From Candidatus Onthomonas avicola (GTDB taxonomy: Bacteria; Bacillota; Clostridia; Oscillospirales; Oscillospiraceae), in assembly GCA_018710845.1 (NCBI GenBank), contig DVJB01000062.1, forward strand, positions 1-64,000: a DNA stretch of 64,000 nt, given 5' to 3'. Under the pieces are notes generated by a model, which was not told where the DNA came from, searched no databases, and saw nothing but the letters and a program-made list of their open reading frames with translations. The translations under genes were made by a program, and so were the position numbers. Of the stretch, positions 5,880-13,770 are shown piece by piece; position 1 is the first letter of the stretch, and every line of letters begins with the position of its first letter.

Positions 5880-8800
5880 TCAGGCTCTCTCCAGATAGGC
5901 GGAAGAGAGATAGTAGTAGCTACCGTTGATGTAGGCACGATACCAAACGCGGTCATCGGCGTTGACCGAGGCTCCGCTGACGACCTGCACGACGGTGTTG
6001 GGAGGCAGAGTGCCGGCGATAGGATAGTCAAAGCCCGGTCCGGTGCGGTAGTTCAGATTACCGGTGGTCACATAGTTCACCAGTGTTGTGCCAGACGCTG
6101 TAGCCGAGATGCCCGCGGAGCGGTAACTACTCCAGTAGGCGGTAGAGTAGAGATTGGCGGCTGCGGTGGAGTAGCTGCCGCGGTATGCTCGGACGGTATA
6201 GGTATAAGAGGTACCGGATTCCGCGGAGCGATCGGTGTAGCTGGTCGAGGTAACATTGTAGGCTACGACTGCCCAGCTCCCGCTGCCGGACTTGCGGAAG
6301 ACACGGTAGCCGGCGGCACCGGGGACAGCACTCCACCGGACAGTGATGCCGGAAGAGGAGGCGGAGGCGGAGTTGAGCGATGGCGCCGCGAGATAATTGA
6401 CGGAGATGCCGGTGGAGTTGTAGCTGCTCCAGTAAGCGGTGGAGTAGAGGTTGTCTGACGCGGTAGAGTAGGCGCCGCGATAGGCCCGGACGGTGTAAGT
6501 GTACCTTGTACCAGAGCTGACTGAGTTATCGGTATATGTAGTGGAGGTGGTGTTGTTGGTCACGACTATCCAGCTGCTGTTCCCGGACTTGCGGAAAACG
6601 CGGTAGCCGGAAGCACCGGAGACGGCATTCCAGCGGATAGTGACGCCGCGCTCAGCGTTGTAGATATTGGCCAAAGTTGGGGCTGCCAGTGTATTATTGG
6701 TGGTGCCCCCAGAGCCTGCGGTGACAGAAATGCCAGCGGTATCATAATAGGAACGGATAGCTCCGTTGAGGGCGCGGACAGTGTAGATATAACGGGTTCC
6801 GGAGGTTAGGGTACTATGGTCCGTGTAGGAAGTCGCGGAACCGGAATCAAGGGTGGCGATAGTGGTCCAACCGGTACCGGAGACCTTGCGGTGGATGCTG
6901 TAGCCAGTTGCCCCGGACACGGCACTCCAGCGGATGGTGATTCCGGAGGAGCCTGCAGAGGCAGATTGGAGGGTTGGAGTGGCCAAGTAACGGATGCTCC
7001 GCCCAGCGGATTGGTAGCTGCTCCAGTAAGCGGTGGAGTAGAGGCTGTCTGACGCGGTAGAGTAGGCGCCGCGATAGGCCCGGACGGTGTAGGTGTAGTT
7101 CGTGCCAGAGCTGGCAGAGCGGTCGGTATAGCTGGTGGATGTGACGTTGTTTGCTACGACTGTCCAACTCCCGCTGCCGGACTTGCGGAAGACGCGGTAA
7201 CCAGCCGCCCCGGAGACAGTATTCCAACGCACCGTGACGCCGCTTGCGGCATTCTCGATGGAGGTAAGCGACGGAGCCGCAAGATAGTAGACGGAGACAC
7301 CGCTGGAGTTATAACTGCTCCAGTAGGTGGCCGAGTACCGGTTGGCATTGGCGGTGGAGTAGGAGCCGCGATAGGCGCGGACAGTGTAGGAATAGTTTGT
7401 GCCGGAGACGGCGGAGGTGTCCGTGTAAGAGGTGGAGGTGACGTTGTCGGCAATGGCAAGCCAGCCGGAGCTGCCGGACTTTCGGAAGACGCGGTAGCCG
7501 GAAGCACCGGAGACAGCGTTCCAGCGGATGGTGACGCCGCGTTCAGCGCTATAGATGTTGGCCAGCGTTGGGGTCGCCAATGTACCGCCGGTATTGCCCC
7601 CCGCGACGGCAGAGATGCCGTCCGTATCATAGTAAGACCGGGTGGAACCGTTGAGCGCGCGGACAGTGTAAATATAGCGGGTCCCTGAGGTCAGGGTAGT
7701 GCGGTCCGTATAAGAGGTTGTGGAGCCAGAGTCGAGGGTTGCGATAGTGGTCCAGCCAGTGCCGGAGACCTTGCGATGAATGCTGTAACCGGTTGCCCCA
7801 GAGACGACGCTCCAACGGATGGTGATTCCAGAGGAGCTGGCAGAGGCAGACTGCAGGGTGGGGGTGGACAGAAAACGAATGCTCCGCCCGGTGGAATTGT
7901 AGCCGCTCCAGTAGGTGGCTGAGTACCGGTTAGCATTGGCAGTGGAGTAGGAGCCGCGATAGGCACGGACGGTGTAGGAATAGCTTGTGCCGGAGACGGC
8001 GGAGGTGTCCGTGTAGGAAGTGGAGGTGACGTTGTCGGCAATGGCAAGCCAGCCGGAGTTGCCGGACTTTCGGAAGACGCGATAGCCGGCTGCCCCGGAG
8101 ACGGCGTTCCAACGCACTGTGACGCCGTTTGCAGCATTCTCGATGGAAGTGAGTGACGGAGTGGCCAATCCACCGCTGGTGCTGCCAGACACCGTCAGCC
8201 CGATAGCGTCAAAGCTTCCGCCGCCGCTGATGGCGTAGATAGTGCAGCGGCCATTGGAGCGGGCGGTGATCGTGCCGCTGTCTGATACGGTGGCCACATC
8301 GGGATCACTGGTCTCGTAATAGATGGTGCCGGTGCTGCCGGAGGTGGAGAGAATGGAGGACAGGCCTCTGGTACTGCCGACCGAGAGAGTGTAGACAGAC
8401 GCGGGTGTCACATACTGCTCCTGAATATATCCGGTGTAGGTCCGGCCGGAGACTGTCACCTGAACCCGGTACCAATAGGGATAATACAGGCGATTGATGT
8501 AGCTGGTCGTACTTGTAACGCTGCCGCCCAGAATCGTGACAGTGGTGCCGGAGGAGAGGGTAGTCACCCGGTTGCTGGACGCGGAGGGGGAGGAGTAGAT
8601 TGCCCGGCTGCTGGAAACGGTGCCTCTTGTGGTGGCGGTCAGGCTGACGGTGGAGTCCTGAGACGGCATGTTGTCATAGACCGGAATATAGAAGAGAAAG
8701 GCGTTATCAACTGCCCCGGCCTCTTCGTAGCCGTCATAGGTATTGCTCGCCTCAGAGGCCACTGCATAGGTGGCGGACATATACTGGTGAGTAAAGGTGC

Positions 8801-10190
8801 TGTATCTGGCGTCTGGGCTGACGTTAAAGCGCATGTAATAAGGGGTATTCTGGCCGTTGCTGATATAACTGCTGGCCAGGAACTCGGCCCCGCCATAGAT
8901 GGCGATAACCGGATTGCTCCAGCCACGGCTGCGCGCGTAGGCCAGGCCATTATAGACCGCGCCGCCCGAGGCAGAGGAGGTCGCGCCGATATTATAGAAG
9001 TTGTAATACCCGATATAGCCGGAGACGCGGCCGCTGATGGCGGCATAGCTGGTGTCGCCGCCCGTCTCCTGAACGATCTTGCTGGCCAGGAAATAGGGGC
9101 TGACGCCGGTGGCGAGGCCGACATTGTAGATGATGGTGGGATAGTCGGTGCCATATTCGCTGTCCAGATCAGCAAAGGTTCTGGTGTTGCCGGAAGTTGT
9201 GACGTAGCTGCTCGCGGTGGCCAGGTCAGTGCCGGCCAAAATGGCACGGACGCCGTCCAGCGTCTGGACCGAGCTGTAGGACTGATCCTCAAACTGGAAG
9301 ATATACTGGTCCATCAGGAAATTGCGCGGGTCCATGTAATAGGCCACCATAGCACGGCTGGAGCTGACATGCCGGCCATCGATCGGCTGGTAATGGTTGG
9401 TGCTGGAATAGGAAGAGGAGTCATAATACTCGCCGTGGTTGTTCAGCAGCAGTCCGCTGGTCTCGCCGTTGAGGTTATAGTCCACGGTGCTGAGGTCGCC
9501 GTATTCCCCTGAGACCGCCTCATCCCAGGTAAGACCGGTATCGACTGCGACAAAGACCCAGTCCGGATGGTCCTCGTGCAGCTCCCTCAGGTAACTCTGA
9601 TAGCTGGAGGGGAAATTGGCGAGCTCCGACTCATAGGAGATCCGCGCGGCGGAACGTTGCCGGAGCTTGGAGAGCAGGACTTGCTCAATCTCCGCCATGC
9701 GCTCTGCCTCGGCCTGCTCTTCCGGAGTGAGGGGCTCCTCCTCCGGCAGAGGTTCCTCTGTCTCTAAGCTGTCCTCCGGGAGGGAGTCATCCTCCTCAGT
9801 GCTCTCCGGAAGAGCGTTGTCCGGAGTCTCTTCCTCCGGCTGAGAGGTATCCTCGGGGAGATCGGAGACATCCTCTTGGGGAGGAGAAGAGGGCTCGCTC
9901 TCCGTCTCATCTTCTGCGGGAGGAGTGTCCGGCTCTTCTGCTCCATCAGGCACACTGCTGTCCTGCGTGCTATCTCCGTCCAAGTCCTCAGAGGGGGCGG
10001 CGGGATCGTCCGGGTTTTCGTCAGAGGGCAGAGAATCGTCTGACGGGGAGCTCTCCTCTGTCACGGGGACGCTCCCCGCTTCTTCTGCCGGCAGGTCCAA
10101 TGCATAGGTCCGGCTGGCGCCAAGCTCGGTACAGAGCAGGGCAATCAAAAGGAGCAGGGATAGCATACGGGTAAAGGCCCTGTGTTTCAT
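5880..10190 (-). CDS. Secreted glucosaminidase-like protein with Big2-like, seven FN3 and two SH3-like domains
   Basis: A 1436-aa exported protein, probably a cell-wall hydrolase or adhesin. Order: signal peptide (1-30); acidic Pro/Ser/Glu/Asp-rich spacer (about 32-165); conserved FPSSY..L..LHEDHPDWVF segment and glucosaminidase-like domain (about 190-510) with a candidate catalytic Glu375 in KIVQETGG; SH3-like domain (515-595); Ig-like Big2-type domain (about 597-668); seven FN3 modules (675-1365) each with a GY[RS][VI][FH]RK core; C-terminal SH3-like domain (about 1370-1436, NYRTGPG). No LPXTG or S-layer homology motif is visible, so wall binding likely uses the SH3 domains. The start ATG has GAAAGGAAG upstream. 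Minus-strand promoter near 10291-10319. GH73-type assignment is by motif only. Confidence 0.78.
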   Translation of the reverse strand: MKHRAFTRMLSLLLLIALLCTELGASRTYALDLPAEEAGSVPVTEESSPSDDSLPSDENPDDPAAPSEDLDGDSTQDSSVPDGAEEPDTPPAEDETESEPSSPPQEDVSDLPEDTSQPEEETPDNALPESTEEDDSLPEDSLETEEPLPEEEPLTPEEQAEAERMAEIEQVLLSKLRQRSAARISYESELANFPSSYQSYLRELHEDHPDWVFVAVDTGLTWDEAVSGEYGDLSTVDYNLNGETSGLLLNNHGEYYDSSSYSSTNHYQPIDGRHVSSSRAMVAYYMDPRNFLMDQYIFQFEDQSYSSVQTLDGVRAILAGTDLATASSYVTTSGNTRTFADLDSEYGTDYPTIIYNVGLATGVSPYFLASKIVQETGGDTSYAAISGRVSGYIGYYNFYNIGATSSASGGAVYNGLAYARSRGWSNPVIAIYGGAEFLASSYISNGQNTPYYMRFNVSPDARYSTFTHQYMSATYAVASEASNTYDGYEEAGAVDNAFLFYIPVYDNMPSQDSTVSLTATTRGTVSSSRAIYSSPSASSNRVTTLSSGTTVTILGGSVTSTTSYINRLYYPYWYRVQVTVSGRTYTGYIQEQYVTPASVYTLSVGSTRGLSSILSTSGSTGTIYYETSDPDVATVSDSGTITARSNGRCTIYAISGGGSFDAIGLTVSGSTSGGLATPSLTSIENAANGVTVRWNAVSGAAGYRVFRKSGNSGWLAIADNVTSTSYTDTSAVSGTSYSYTVRAYRGSYSTANANRYSATYWSGYNSTGRSIRFLSTPTLQSASASSSGITIRWSVVSGATGYSIHRKVSGTGWTTIATLDSGSTTSYTDRTTLTSGTRYIYTVRALNGSTRSYYDTDGISAVAGGNTGGTLATPTLANIYSAERGVTIRWNAVSGASGYRVFRKSGSSGWLAIADNVTSTSYTDTSAVSGTNYSYTVRAYRGSYSTANANRYSATYWSSYNSSGVSVYYLAAPSLTSIENAASGVTVRWNTVSGAAGYRVFRKSGSGSWTVVANNVTSTSYTDRSASSGTNYTYTVRAYRGAYSTASDSLYSTAYWSSYQSAGRSIRYLATPTLQSASAGSSGITIRWSAVSGATGYSIHRKVSGTGWTTIATLDSGSATSYTDHSTLTSGTRYIYTVRALNGAIRSYYDTAGISVTAGSGGTTNNTLAAPTLANIYNAERGVTIRWNAVSGASGYRVFRKSGNSSWIVVTNNTTSTTYTDNSVSSGTRYTYTVRAYRGAYSTASDNLYSTAYWSSYNSTGISVNYLAAPSLNSASASSSGITVRWSAVPGAAGYRVFRKSGSGSWAVVAYNVTSTSYTDRSAESGTSYTYTVRAYRGSYSTAAANLYSTAYWSSYRSAGISATASGTTLVNYVTTGNLNYRTGPGFDYPIAGTLPPNTVVQVVSGASVNADDRVWYRAYINGSYYYLSSAYLERA
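6393..8168 (-). repeat. Tandem three-module FN3 super-repeat within the gene
   Basis: The seven FN3 modules are not equally related. Modules 1/4 (SLTSIENAA), 2/5 (TLQSASA, GYSIHRKVSGTGW) and 3/6 (TLANIY.AERGVTIRW) pair off, so codons 675-969 (7284-8168) and 970-1266 (6393-7283) are two copies of one 295-297-residue block. Module 7 (SLNSASASSSG) mixes types. This points to duplication of a whole three-module unit rather than stepwise single-module growth. Confidence 0.8.
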
Positions 10191-10290
10191 GGCGGTACTT
10201 CCTTTCTCGTGTAATATAGAACGCGCAGGCCGGAATTTGCCGAAAAATTACGGATGTAACTTTTTGTTTCCGGAATGTCATTTGACTGTT

Positions 10291-10319
10291 ATTATAATGG
10301 AGAAACAGGGAAAAGGCAA
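10291..10319 (-). promoter_or_regulatory. Minus-strand promoter for the FN3 protein
   Basis: Read on the minus strand, TTGCCT (10319-10314) and TATAAT (10296-10291) are 17 nt apart, about 100 nt before the ATG at 10190. The remaining gene-free stretch 10320-10540 is AT-rich and shows no convincing ORF or RNA motif. Confidence 0.65.
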
Positions 10320-10543
10320 TAGTTTTCCGTCAACTAAGGGAGATTTGCCGCCTGTTTCCACAAAAAATGGCAAAATAAGATATAAGCGATTGAGGAGAAA
10401 AGAGGTAAAGCAAAATAACTTGCCATACAGAAAAAGAGAGCGGGTGTCATTTGTACGCAGAGAAATGCGAAGGGAGATTTGCTTTACAGCATTTAAGCGC
10501 CGCTGGACGGCCGCACAGATGTAAAATTTCCCAAAAGAAATTC

Positions 10544-10572
10544 TTGACTTTGCCCTGGGAACCCGCTATACT
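10544..10572 (+). promoter_or_regulatory. Promoter for tRNA-Pro
   Basis: TTGACT (10544-10549) and TATACT (10567-10572) with a 17-nt spacer, ending 13 nt before the mature tRNA 5' end. Confidence 0.85.
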
Positions 10573-10585
10573 ATAAAAGCTGCGA

Positions 10586-10659
10586 CGGGGTGTGGCGAAG
10601 CTTGGTATCGCGCTTGGTTCGGGTCCAAGAGGCCGCCGGTTCGAATCCGGCCACTCCGA
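10586..10659 (+). tRNA. tRNA-Pro (anticodon CGG)
   Basis: A 74-nt cloverleaf. The acceptor stem CGGGGTG (10586-10592) pairs with CACTCCG (10652-10658) with one G-U pair. The anticodon stem is CTTGG/CCAAG (10613-10617/10625-10629) around loop TTCGGGT, giving anticodon CGG at 10620-10622. The T-loop is GGTTCGAATCC. CCA is not encoded. It has its own promoter and a strong terminator, so it is a stand-alone transcription unit reading proline codon CCG. Confidence 0.95.
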
Positions 10660-10667
10660 TTACGGTG

Positions 10668-10713
10668 AGCGTCTTCGATGCGATGTGTGGTTGTCATCGA
10701 AGACGCTGTTTTT
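10668..10713 (+). terminator. Intrinsic terminator of tRNA-Pro
   Basis: AGCGTCTTCGATG (10668-10680) pairs perfectly over 13 bp with CATCGAAGACGCT (10695-10707) around a 14-nt loop, followed by GTTTTT. Confidence 0.9.
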
Positions 10714-10753
10714 CTATACTGGCGCGCTGCCTGCTGAGAAAGGGGAACAAGGG

Positions 10754-12625
10754 ATGCAGCCTTCTAAAACGCTGGAGCGGGTACTGCTGCGGGTGCAAAA
10801 GCCGGCCCGCTACGTGGGCGGAGAGTACCGCAGCGTGATGAAAGACCGGACGAAGGTGGACCTCCGCTTTGCCTTCTGCTTTCCGGACACCTATGAGATT
10901 GGCATGTCCAACCTCGGGATGCGCATCTTGTACGGTGTAATGAACGAGATGGAGGGGGTCTGGTGCGAGCGCTGCTTTGCCCCCTGGGGCGATATGGAGG
11001 AGGAGCTGCGCCGCGCCGGCCTGCCGCTCTACGCTCTGGAGAGCGGCGATCCCATCCGGGACTTTGACTTCGTCGGTTTCTCCCTCGGCTATGAGATGGC
11101 CTACACCAACGTGCTCAATATGCTCGACCTGGCCGGCATCCCCCTGCACACCTGGGAGCGGGGAGAGGGGGACCCCATCGTGATCGCCGGAGGCACCTGC
11201 GCCTACCACTGTGAGCCGCTGGCCGACTTTATCGACCTCTTCTCCCTCGGAGAGGGGGAGGACGTTACCCGGGAAATGCTGGAGCTCTACCGGCTGGGAA
11301 AGCGTGAGGGCTGGACCCGGCGGGAGTATCTGCGCCGCGCGGCCCAGGTGCCCGGCCTCTACGTCCCCTCCTTATATGATGTGCGCTACCACGAGGATGG
11401 GACCATCGCCGCCATCACCCCACGCGACGGGGCCCCGGCGGTGGTGACCAAGCGGATTGTCCAGGACCTGGACCAGTCCTACTACCCGGTGCAGACTATC
11501 GTGCCCTCCACTGAGATTGTCCATGACCGTGTCATGCTGGAGGTCTTTCGCGGCTGTATCCGCGGCTGCCGCTTTTGTCAGGCGGGCTTTTGCTACCGGC
11601 CAGTCCGGCCGAAGAGCCCGCAAAAGCTGATCGAGCAGGGGATTGCCGCCTGCCGCGACTCCGGCTATCAGGAGATGACCCTCTCCAGCCTCTCCACCAG
11701 CGACTACCGCGGATTAGAGGAGCTGTGCGACGGCCTGCTGGACTACTGTGAGAGCCGGAACATCAACCTCTCCGTCCCGTCGCTGCGCGCAGACAACTTC
11801 TCCACCGCCCTCCAGCAGCGGCTGCAAAAGGCGCGCAAGAGCTCGTTCACCTTTGCTCCGGAGGCGGGCACGCAGCGCCTGCGCGACGCGATCAACAAGA
11901 ATGTCACGGAGGAGGACCTGCTGCGCTCCTGCCGCACCCTCTTCGAGGGCGGCGGCAACGCCGTCAAGCTCTATTTCATGCTCGGCCTGCCCACCGAGAC
12001 GGACGAGGACGTGCTCGGCATCGCGGACCTCGCGCAGAAGGTCTATCTGACCTGGAAGCAGTACGCCTCCAACCGGGCGCGCGGGGTGCGCATCACCGTA
12101 TCCACCTCCTTCTTTGTGCCAAAGCCCTTTACTCCCTTCCAGTGGGAAGGGCAGATCTCCATGGAGGAGTACCGGAGAAGGGTAAATCTCCTGCGCTCGA
12201 GTATCCGCAACAAGGCAATTACCTACAACTGGCACGACCCGGACACCAGCTATGTCGAGGCGGTCCTCGCCCGGGGCGACCGGCGCATGGGCCGCGCGAT
12301 CGAGGAGGTCTGGCGTCGCGGCGGAAAGCTGGACGCCTGGAGCGAGTACTTCCAGTTTGACCGTTGGATGGAGGGCTTCCGCGCGGCGGGGCTCGCCCCC
12401 GACTTCTACGCCCTGCGCGAGCGTCCCAAGGAGGAGATCCTCCCCTGGTCCATGATCTCGGTGGGGGTCCGACCGGAATACCTCTGGCGGGAGCGGGAGC
12501 AGGCGTACCGGGCACAGATCACGCCGGACTGCCGGCGGCAGTGCATGGGCTGCGGGGCGGACCGACTGCTCTGCGGCGGGACCTGCGATGCAGAGCGGCC
12601 CCTGTCGGCGGAAAAGGAGGGCTGA
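10754..12625 (+). CDS. TIGR03960-family B12-binding-type radical SAM protein
   Basis: A 623-aa radical-SAM protein. The N-terminal ~200 residues resemble the cobalamin-binding-like domain of this family (FPDTYEIGMSNLG, GFSLGYEMAYTN). The SAM cluster motif is CIRGCRFC (C268, C272, C275), followed by a TIM-barrel with FAPEAGTQRLRDAINK and LYFMLGLPTETD. The C terminus has extra cysteines (CRRQCMGCGADRLLCGGTC) that could bind another metal centre. Substrate and reaction are unknown. The ORF is open back into the tRNA, so ATG 10754 (SD AAAGGGG) was chosen. It is followed after 6 nt by its usual partner, the TIGR03936 gene. In many Firmicutes this pair precedes the ribonuclease G and rplU genes; here it does not. 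Confidence 0.88.
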   Translation: MQPSKTLERVLLRVQKPARYVGGEYRSVMKDRTKVDLRFAFCFPDTYEIGMSNLGMRILYGVMNEMEGVWCERCFAPWGDMEEELRRAGLPLYALESGDPIRDFDFVGFSLGYEMAYTNVLNMLDLAGIPLHTWERGEGDPIVIAGGTCAYHCEPLADFIDLFSLGEGEDVTREMLELYRLGKREGWTRREYLRRAAQVPGLYVPSLYDVRYHEDGTIAAITPRDGAPAVVTKRIVQDLDQSYYPVQTIVPSTEIVHDRVMLEVFRGCIRGCRFCQAGFCYRPVRPKSPQKLIEQGIAACRDSGYQEMTLSSLSTSDYRGLEELCDGLLDYCESRNINLSVPSLRADNFSTALQQRLQKARKSSFTFAPEAGTQRLRDAINKNVTEEDLLRSCRTLFEGGGNAVKLYFMLGLPTETDEDVLGIADLAQKVYLTWKQYASNRARGVRITVSTSFFVPKPFTPFQWEGQISMEEYRRRVNLLRSSIRNKAITYNWHDPDTSYVEAVLARGDRRMGRAIEEVWRRGGKLDAWSEYFQFDRWMEGFRAAGLAPDFYALRERPKEEILPWSMISVGVRPEYLWREREQAYRAQITPDCRRQCMGCGADRLLCGGTCDAERPLSAEKEG

Positions 12626-12631
12626 GGCTCA

Positions 12632-13312
12632 ATGGCGAAAATGCATCATCACCGTCTTCGGTATGAAAAGAGCGGCCTTGCCGTCTATATCTCCCACCTG
12701 GATACGATGGCCTGCTTCCAGCGCGCCTTTCTCCGCGCTGGGCTGGAGATCTGGCAGACGGAGGGATTTAACCGTCACGCCTATGTCTCCATTGCCCTGC
12801 CGCTTCCGGTGGGCTTTTCCAGCCGGTGTGAGGTGATGGAGTTTGACCTGGAATCCGACCTGCCCCTGGAGGAGGTGCCGGGGCGTCTCAACGCCGTCCT
12901 GCCGGAGGGGATCCGGGTGCTGGAGTGCTACCCGGCCCGAGACCCGTTCGGGCTGCTGAAGGTACTGGACTGGGAGATTCTTCTGGAATATGACCACGGC
13001 GTGCCGGACGGCGTGGAGTCCGCCTTTGGCGAGATGCTGGGGCAGGAACACTTGGTGGTCCGGAAAAAGTCCAAGAAGGCAAAATGCGGCTATACCGAGG
13101 TGGACCTCATCCCGCTGGTTCAGAAATGGTCGCTCACGCGGGAGGGGGAGCAGGCCCTGCGCCTGAACTGCCGCCTGGCCGCGCAGAACCCCGGACTGAA
13201 TCCCCAGCTGCTGTTCGAGGCCTTTTCCGCCCACGCCCCGGCGCTGGCGCCGGATTTTGTTCGGTTCTGCCGGACCGAGGCCTGGCGGGAGGACGGAATG
13301 CGCTTTCGCTGA
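12632..13312 (+). CDS. TIGR03936-family radical-SAM-associated protein (DUF2344)
   Basis: A 226-aa protein with the N-terminal DUF2344 signature RLRYEKSGLAVYISHLD and RAFLRAGLEIWQTEGFNRH. It has no CxxxCxxC, so it is a partner rather than a radical-SAM enzyme itself. The family is nearly always encoded next to or fused to TIGR03960 proteins and is thought to act with them; no reaction is known. Start ATG 12632 follows AAGGAGG by about 11 nt and is 6 nt after the upstream stop, indicating co-translation. A consensus promoter for a separate RNA begins 31 nt after its stop codon. Confidence 0.85.
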   Translation: MAKMHHHRLRYEKSGLAVYISHLDTMACFQRAFLRAGLEIWQTEGFNRHAYVSIALPLPVGFSSRCEVMEFDLESDLPLEEVPGRLNAVLPEGIRVLECYPARDPFGLLKVLDWEILLEYDHGVPDGVESAFGEMLGQEHLVVRKKSKKAKCGYTEVDLIPLVQKWSLTREGEQALRLNCRLAAQNPGLNPQLLFEAFSAHAPALAPDFVRFCRTEAWREDGMRFR

Positions 13313-13343
13313 GCGCAGACCCGGAATCCAGCCGCTTCCGTTC

Positions 13344-13372
13344 TTGACAAGCTTTGTAGGATTCGTTATAAT
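13344..13372 (+). promoter_or_regulatory. Perfect-consensus sigma-A promoter
   Basis: TTGACA (13344-13349), 17-nt spacer, TATAAT (13367-13372). It is the only perfect -35/-10 consensus pair I found in the window. It drives a region without a plausible ORF that ends in a terminator at 13713, so the predicted start is about 13379. Confidence 0.9.
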
Positions 13373-13378
13373 AAAAAT

Positions 13379-13713
13379 AGTCATGTGATATGATTGTTCA
13401 GAGTATCCATGCAAATATTTTCTCAGACCTCCGGATTGACATGCAAGCGCGGGGTCGACTGCCGGGCGGCGGCACAAGCCGCCATTATTGATTGAGTTAA
13501 AAGCTCAATTTTATAAGTTGGTTACTTTATAACCATTGCGCCGCAAGGCGCATCAACTTGTAAAACGGTCAATAAGAGTAGTAAAAGTAAGTATTTGCTA
13601 TATAGACTCTGACGATTTATCAGGCCTCATGGGAGAGAAGCTTTTTGGATTCCCGTGGGGGTGATTCTTGCCATTTTACGAGCGGTGCGCTTCGGGCGGA
13701 CCGCTCGTTTTTT
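13379..13713 (+). ncRNA. Structured noncoding RNA candidate, about 335 nt, unassigned class
   Basis: The unit runs from the consensus promoter to a UUCG-capped terminator. Helices found by eye: long-range 13398-13404/13606-13612 (7 bp); 13426-13431/13451-13456; GGCGGC hairpin near 13465-13483; multibranch closing stem 13485-13490/13570-13575; hairpin 13491-13496/13504-13509; an 11-bp helix 13510-13520/13554-13564 enclosing hairpins 13520-13524/13530-13534 and 13537-13542/13547-13552, the latter capped by a GCAA GNRA tetraloop; and a 10-bp 3' stem 13625-13634/13651-13660. ATGCAA occurs twice (13409, 13441). I saw no RNase P, tmRNA, SRP or T-box signature. It may be free-standing or an attenuator for the polyamine operon starting at 13771. 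The raiA class should be tested. Confidence 0.75.
13678..13713 (+). terminator. Terminator of the structured RNA
   Basis: ACGAGCGGT (13678-13686) pairs with ACCGCTCGT (13700-13708); the interior can close as C(TTCG)G; six T residues follow (13708-13713). It lies 57 nt before the speD start, so it either ends a free RNA or attenuates the polyamine operon. Confidence 0.9.
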
Positions 13714-13743
13714 GTCGTCTGAGGACGGCCCAGCCCGGGCCGC

Positions 13744-13769
13744 GGAACAATAGGTAAAGGGGCTGTTCC
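13744..13769 (+). promoter_or_regulatory. Hairpin presenting the speD SD in its loop
   Basis: GGAACA (13744-13749) pairs with TGTTCC (13764-13769), directly abutting the speD ATG at 13771. The SD AAAGGGG (13756-13762) lies in the 14-nt loop. A second small hairpin, CGGCCC/GGGCCG (13726-13731/13737-13742), precedes it. This arrangement could tune translation of SpeD. Confidence 0.5.
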
Positions 13770-13770
13770 C

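Noticed and set aside
6393..8168. CRISPR array or DNA satellite
   Set aside because: The periodicity is ~295 bp per FN3 module within one intact reading frame, and variation follows protein structure, so it is a coding repeat.
8787..9512. 241-aa plus-strand frame within the FN3 protein gene
   Set aside because: Complement of the glucosaminidase-like domain; no SD and composition typical of a shadow.
10592..10753. N-terminal extension of the TIGR03960 gene through tRNA-Pro
   Set aside because: The bases form a tRNA and its terminator; the family start with SD is ATG 10754.
13344..13713. RNase P RNA, tmRNA, SRP RNA or 6S RNA identity for the structured RNA
   Set aside because: None of the conserved cores were found (GAGGAAAGUCC-type P RNA motif, tmRNA tag/T-loop end, SRP GGAAGG domain), and the branched fold does not fit the single long 6S hairpin.
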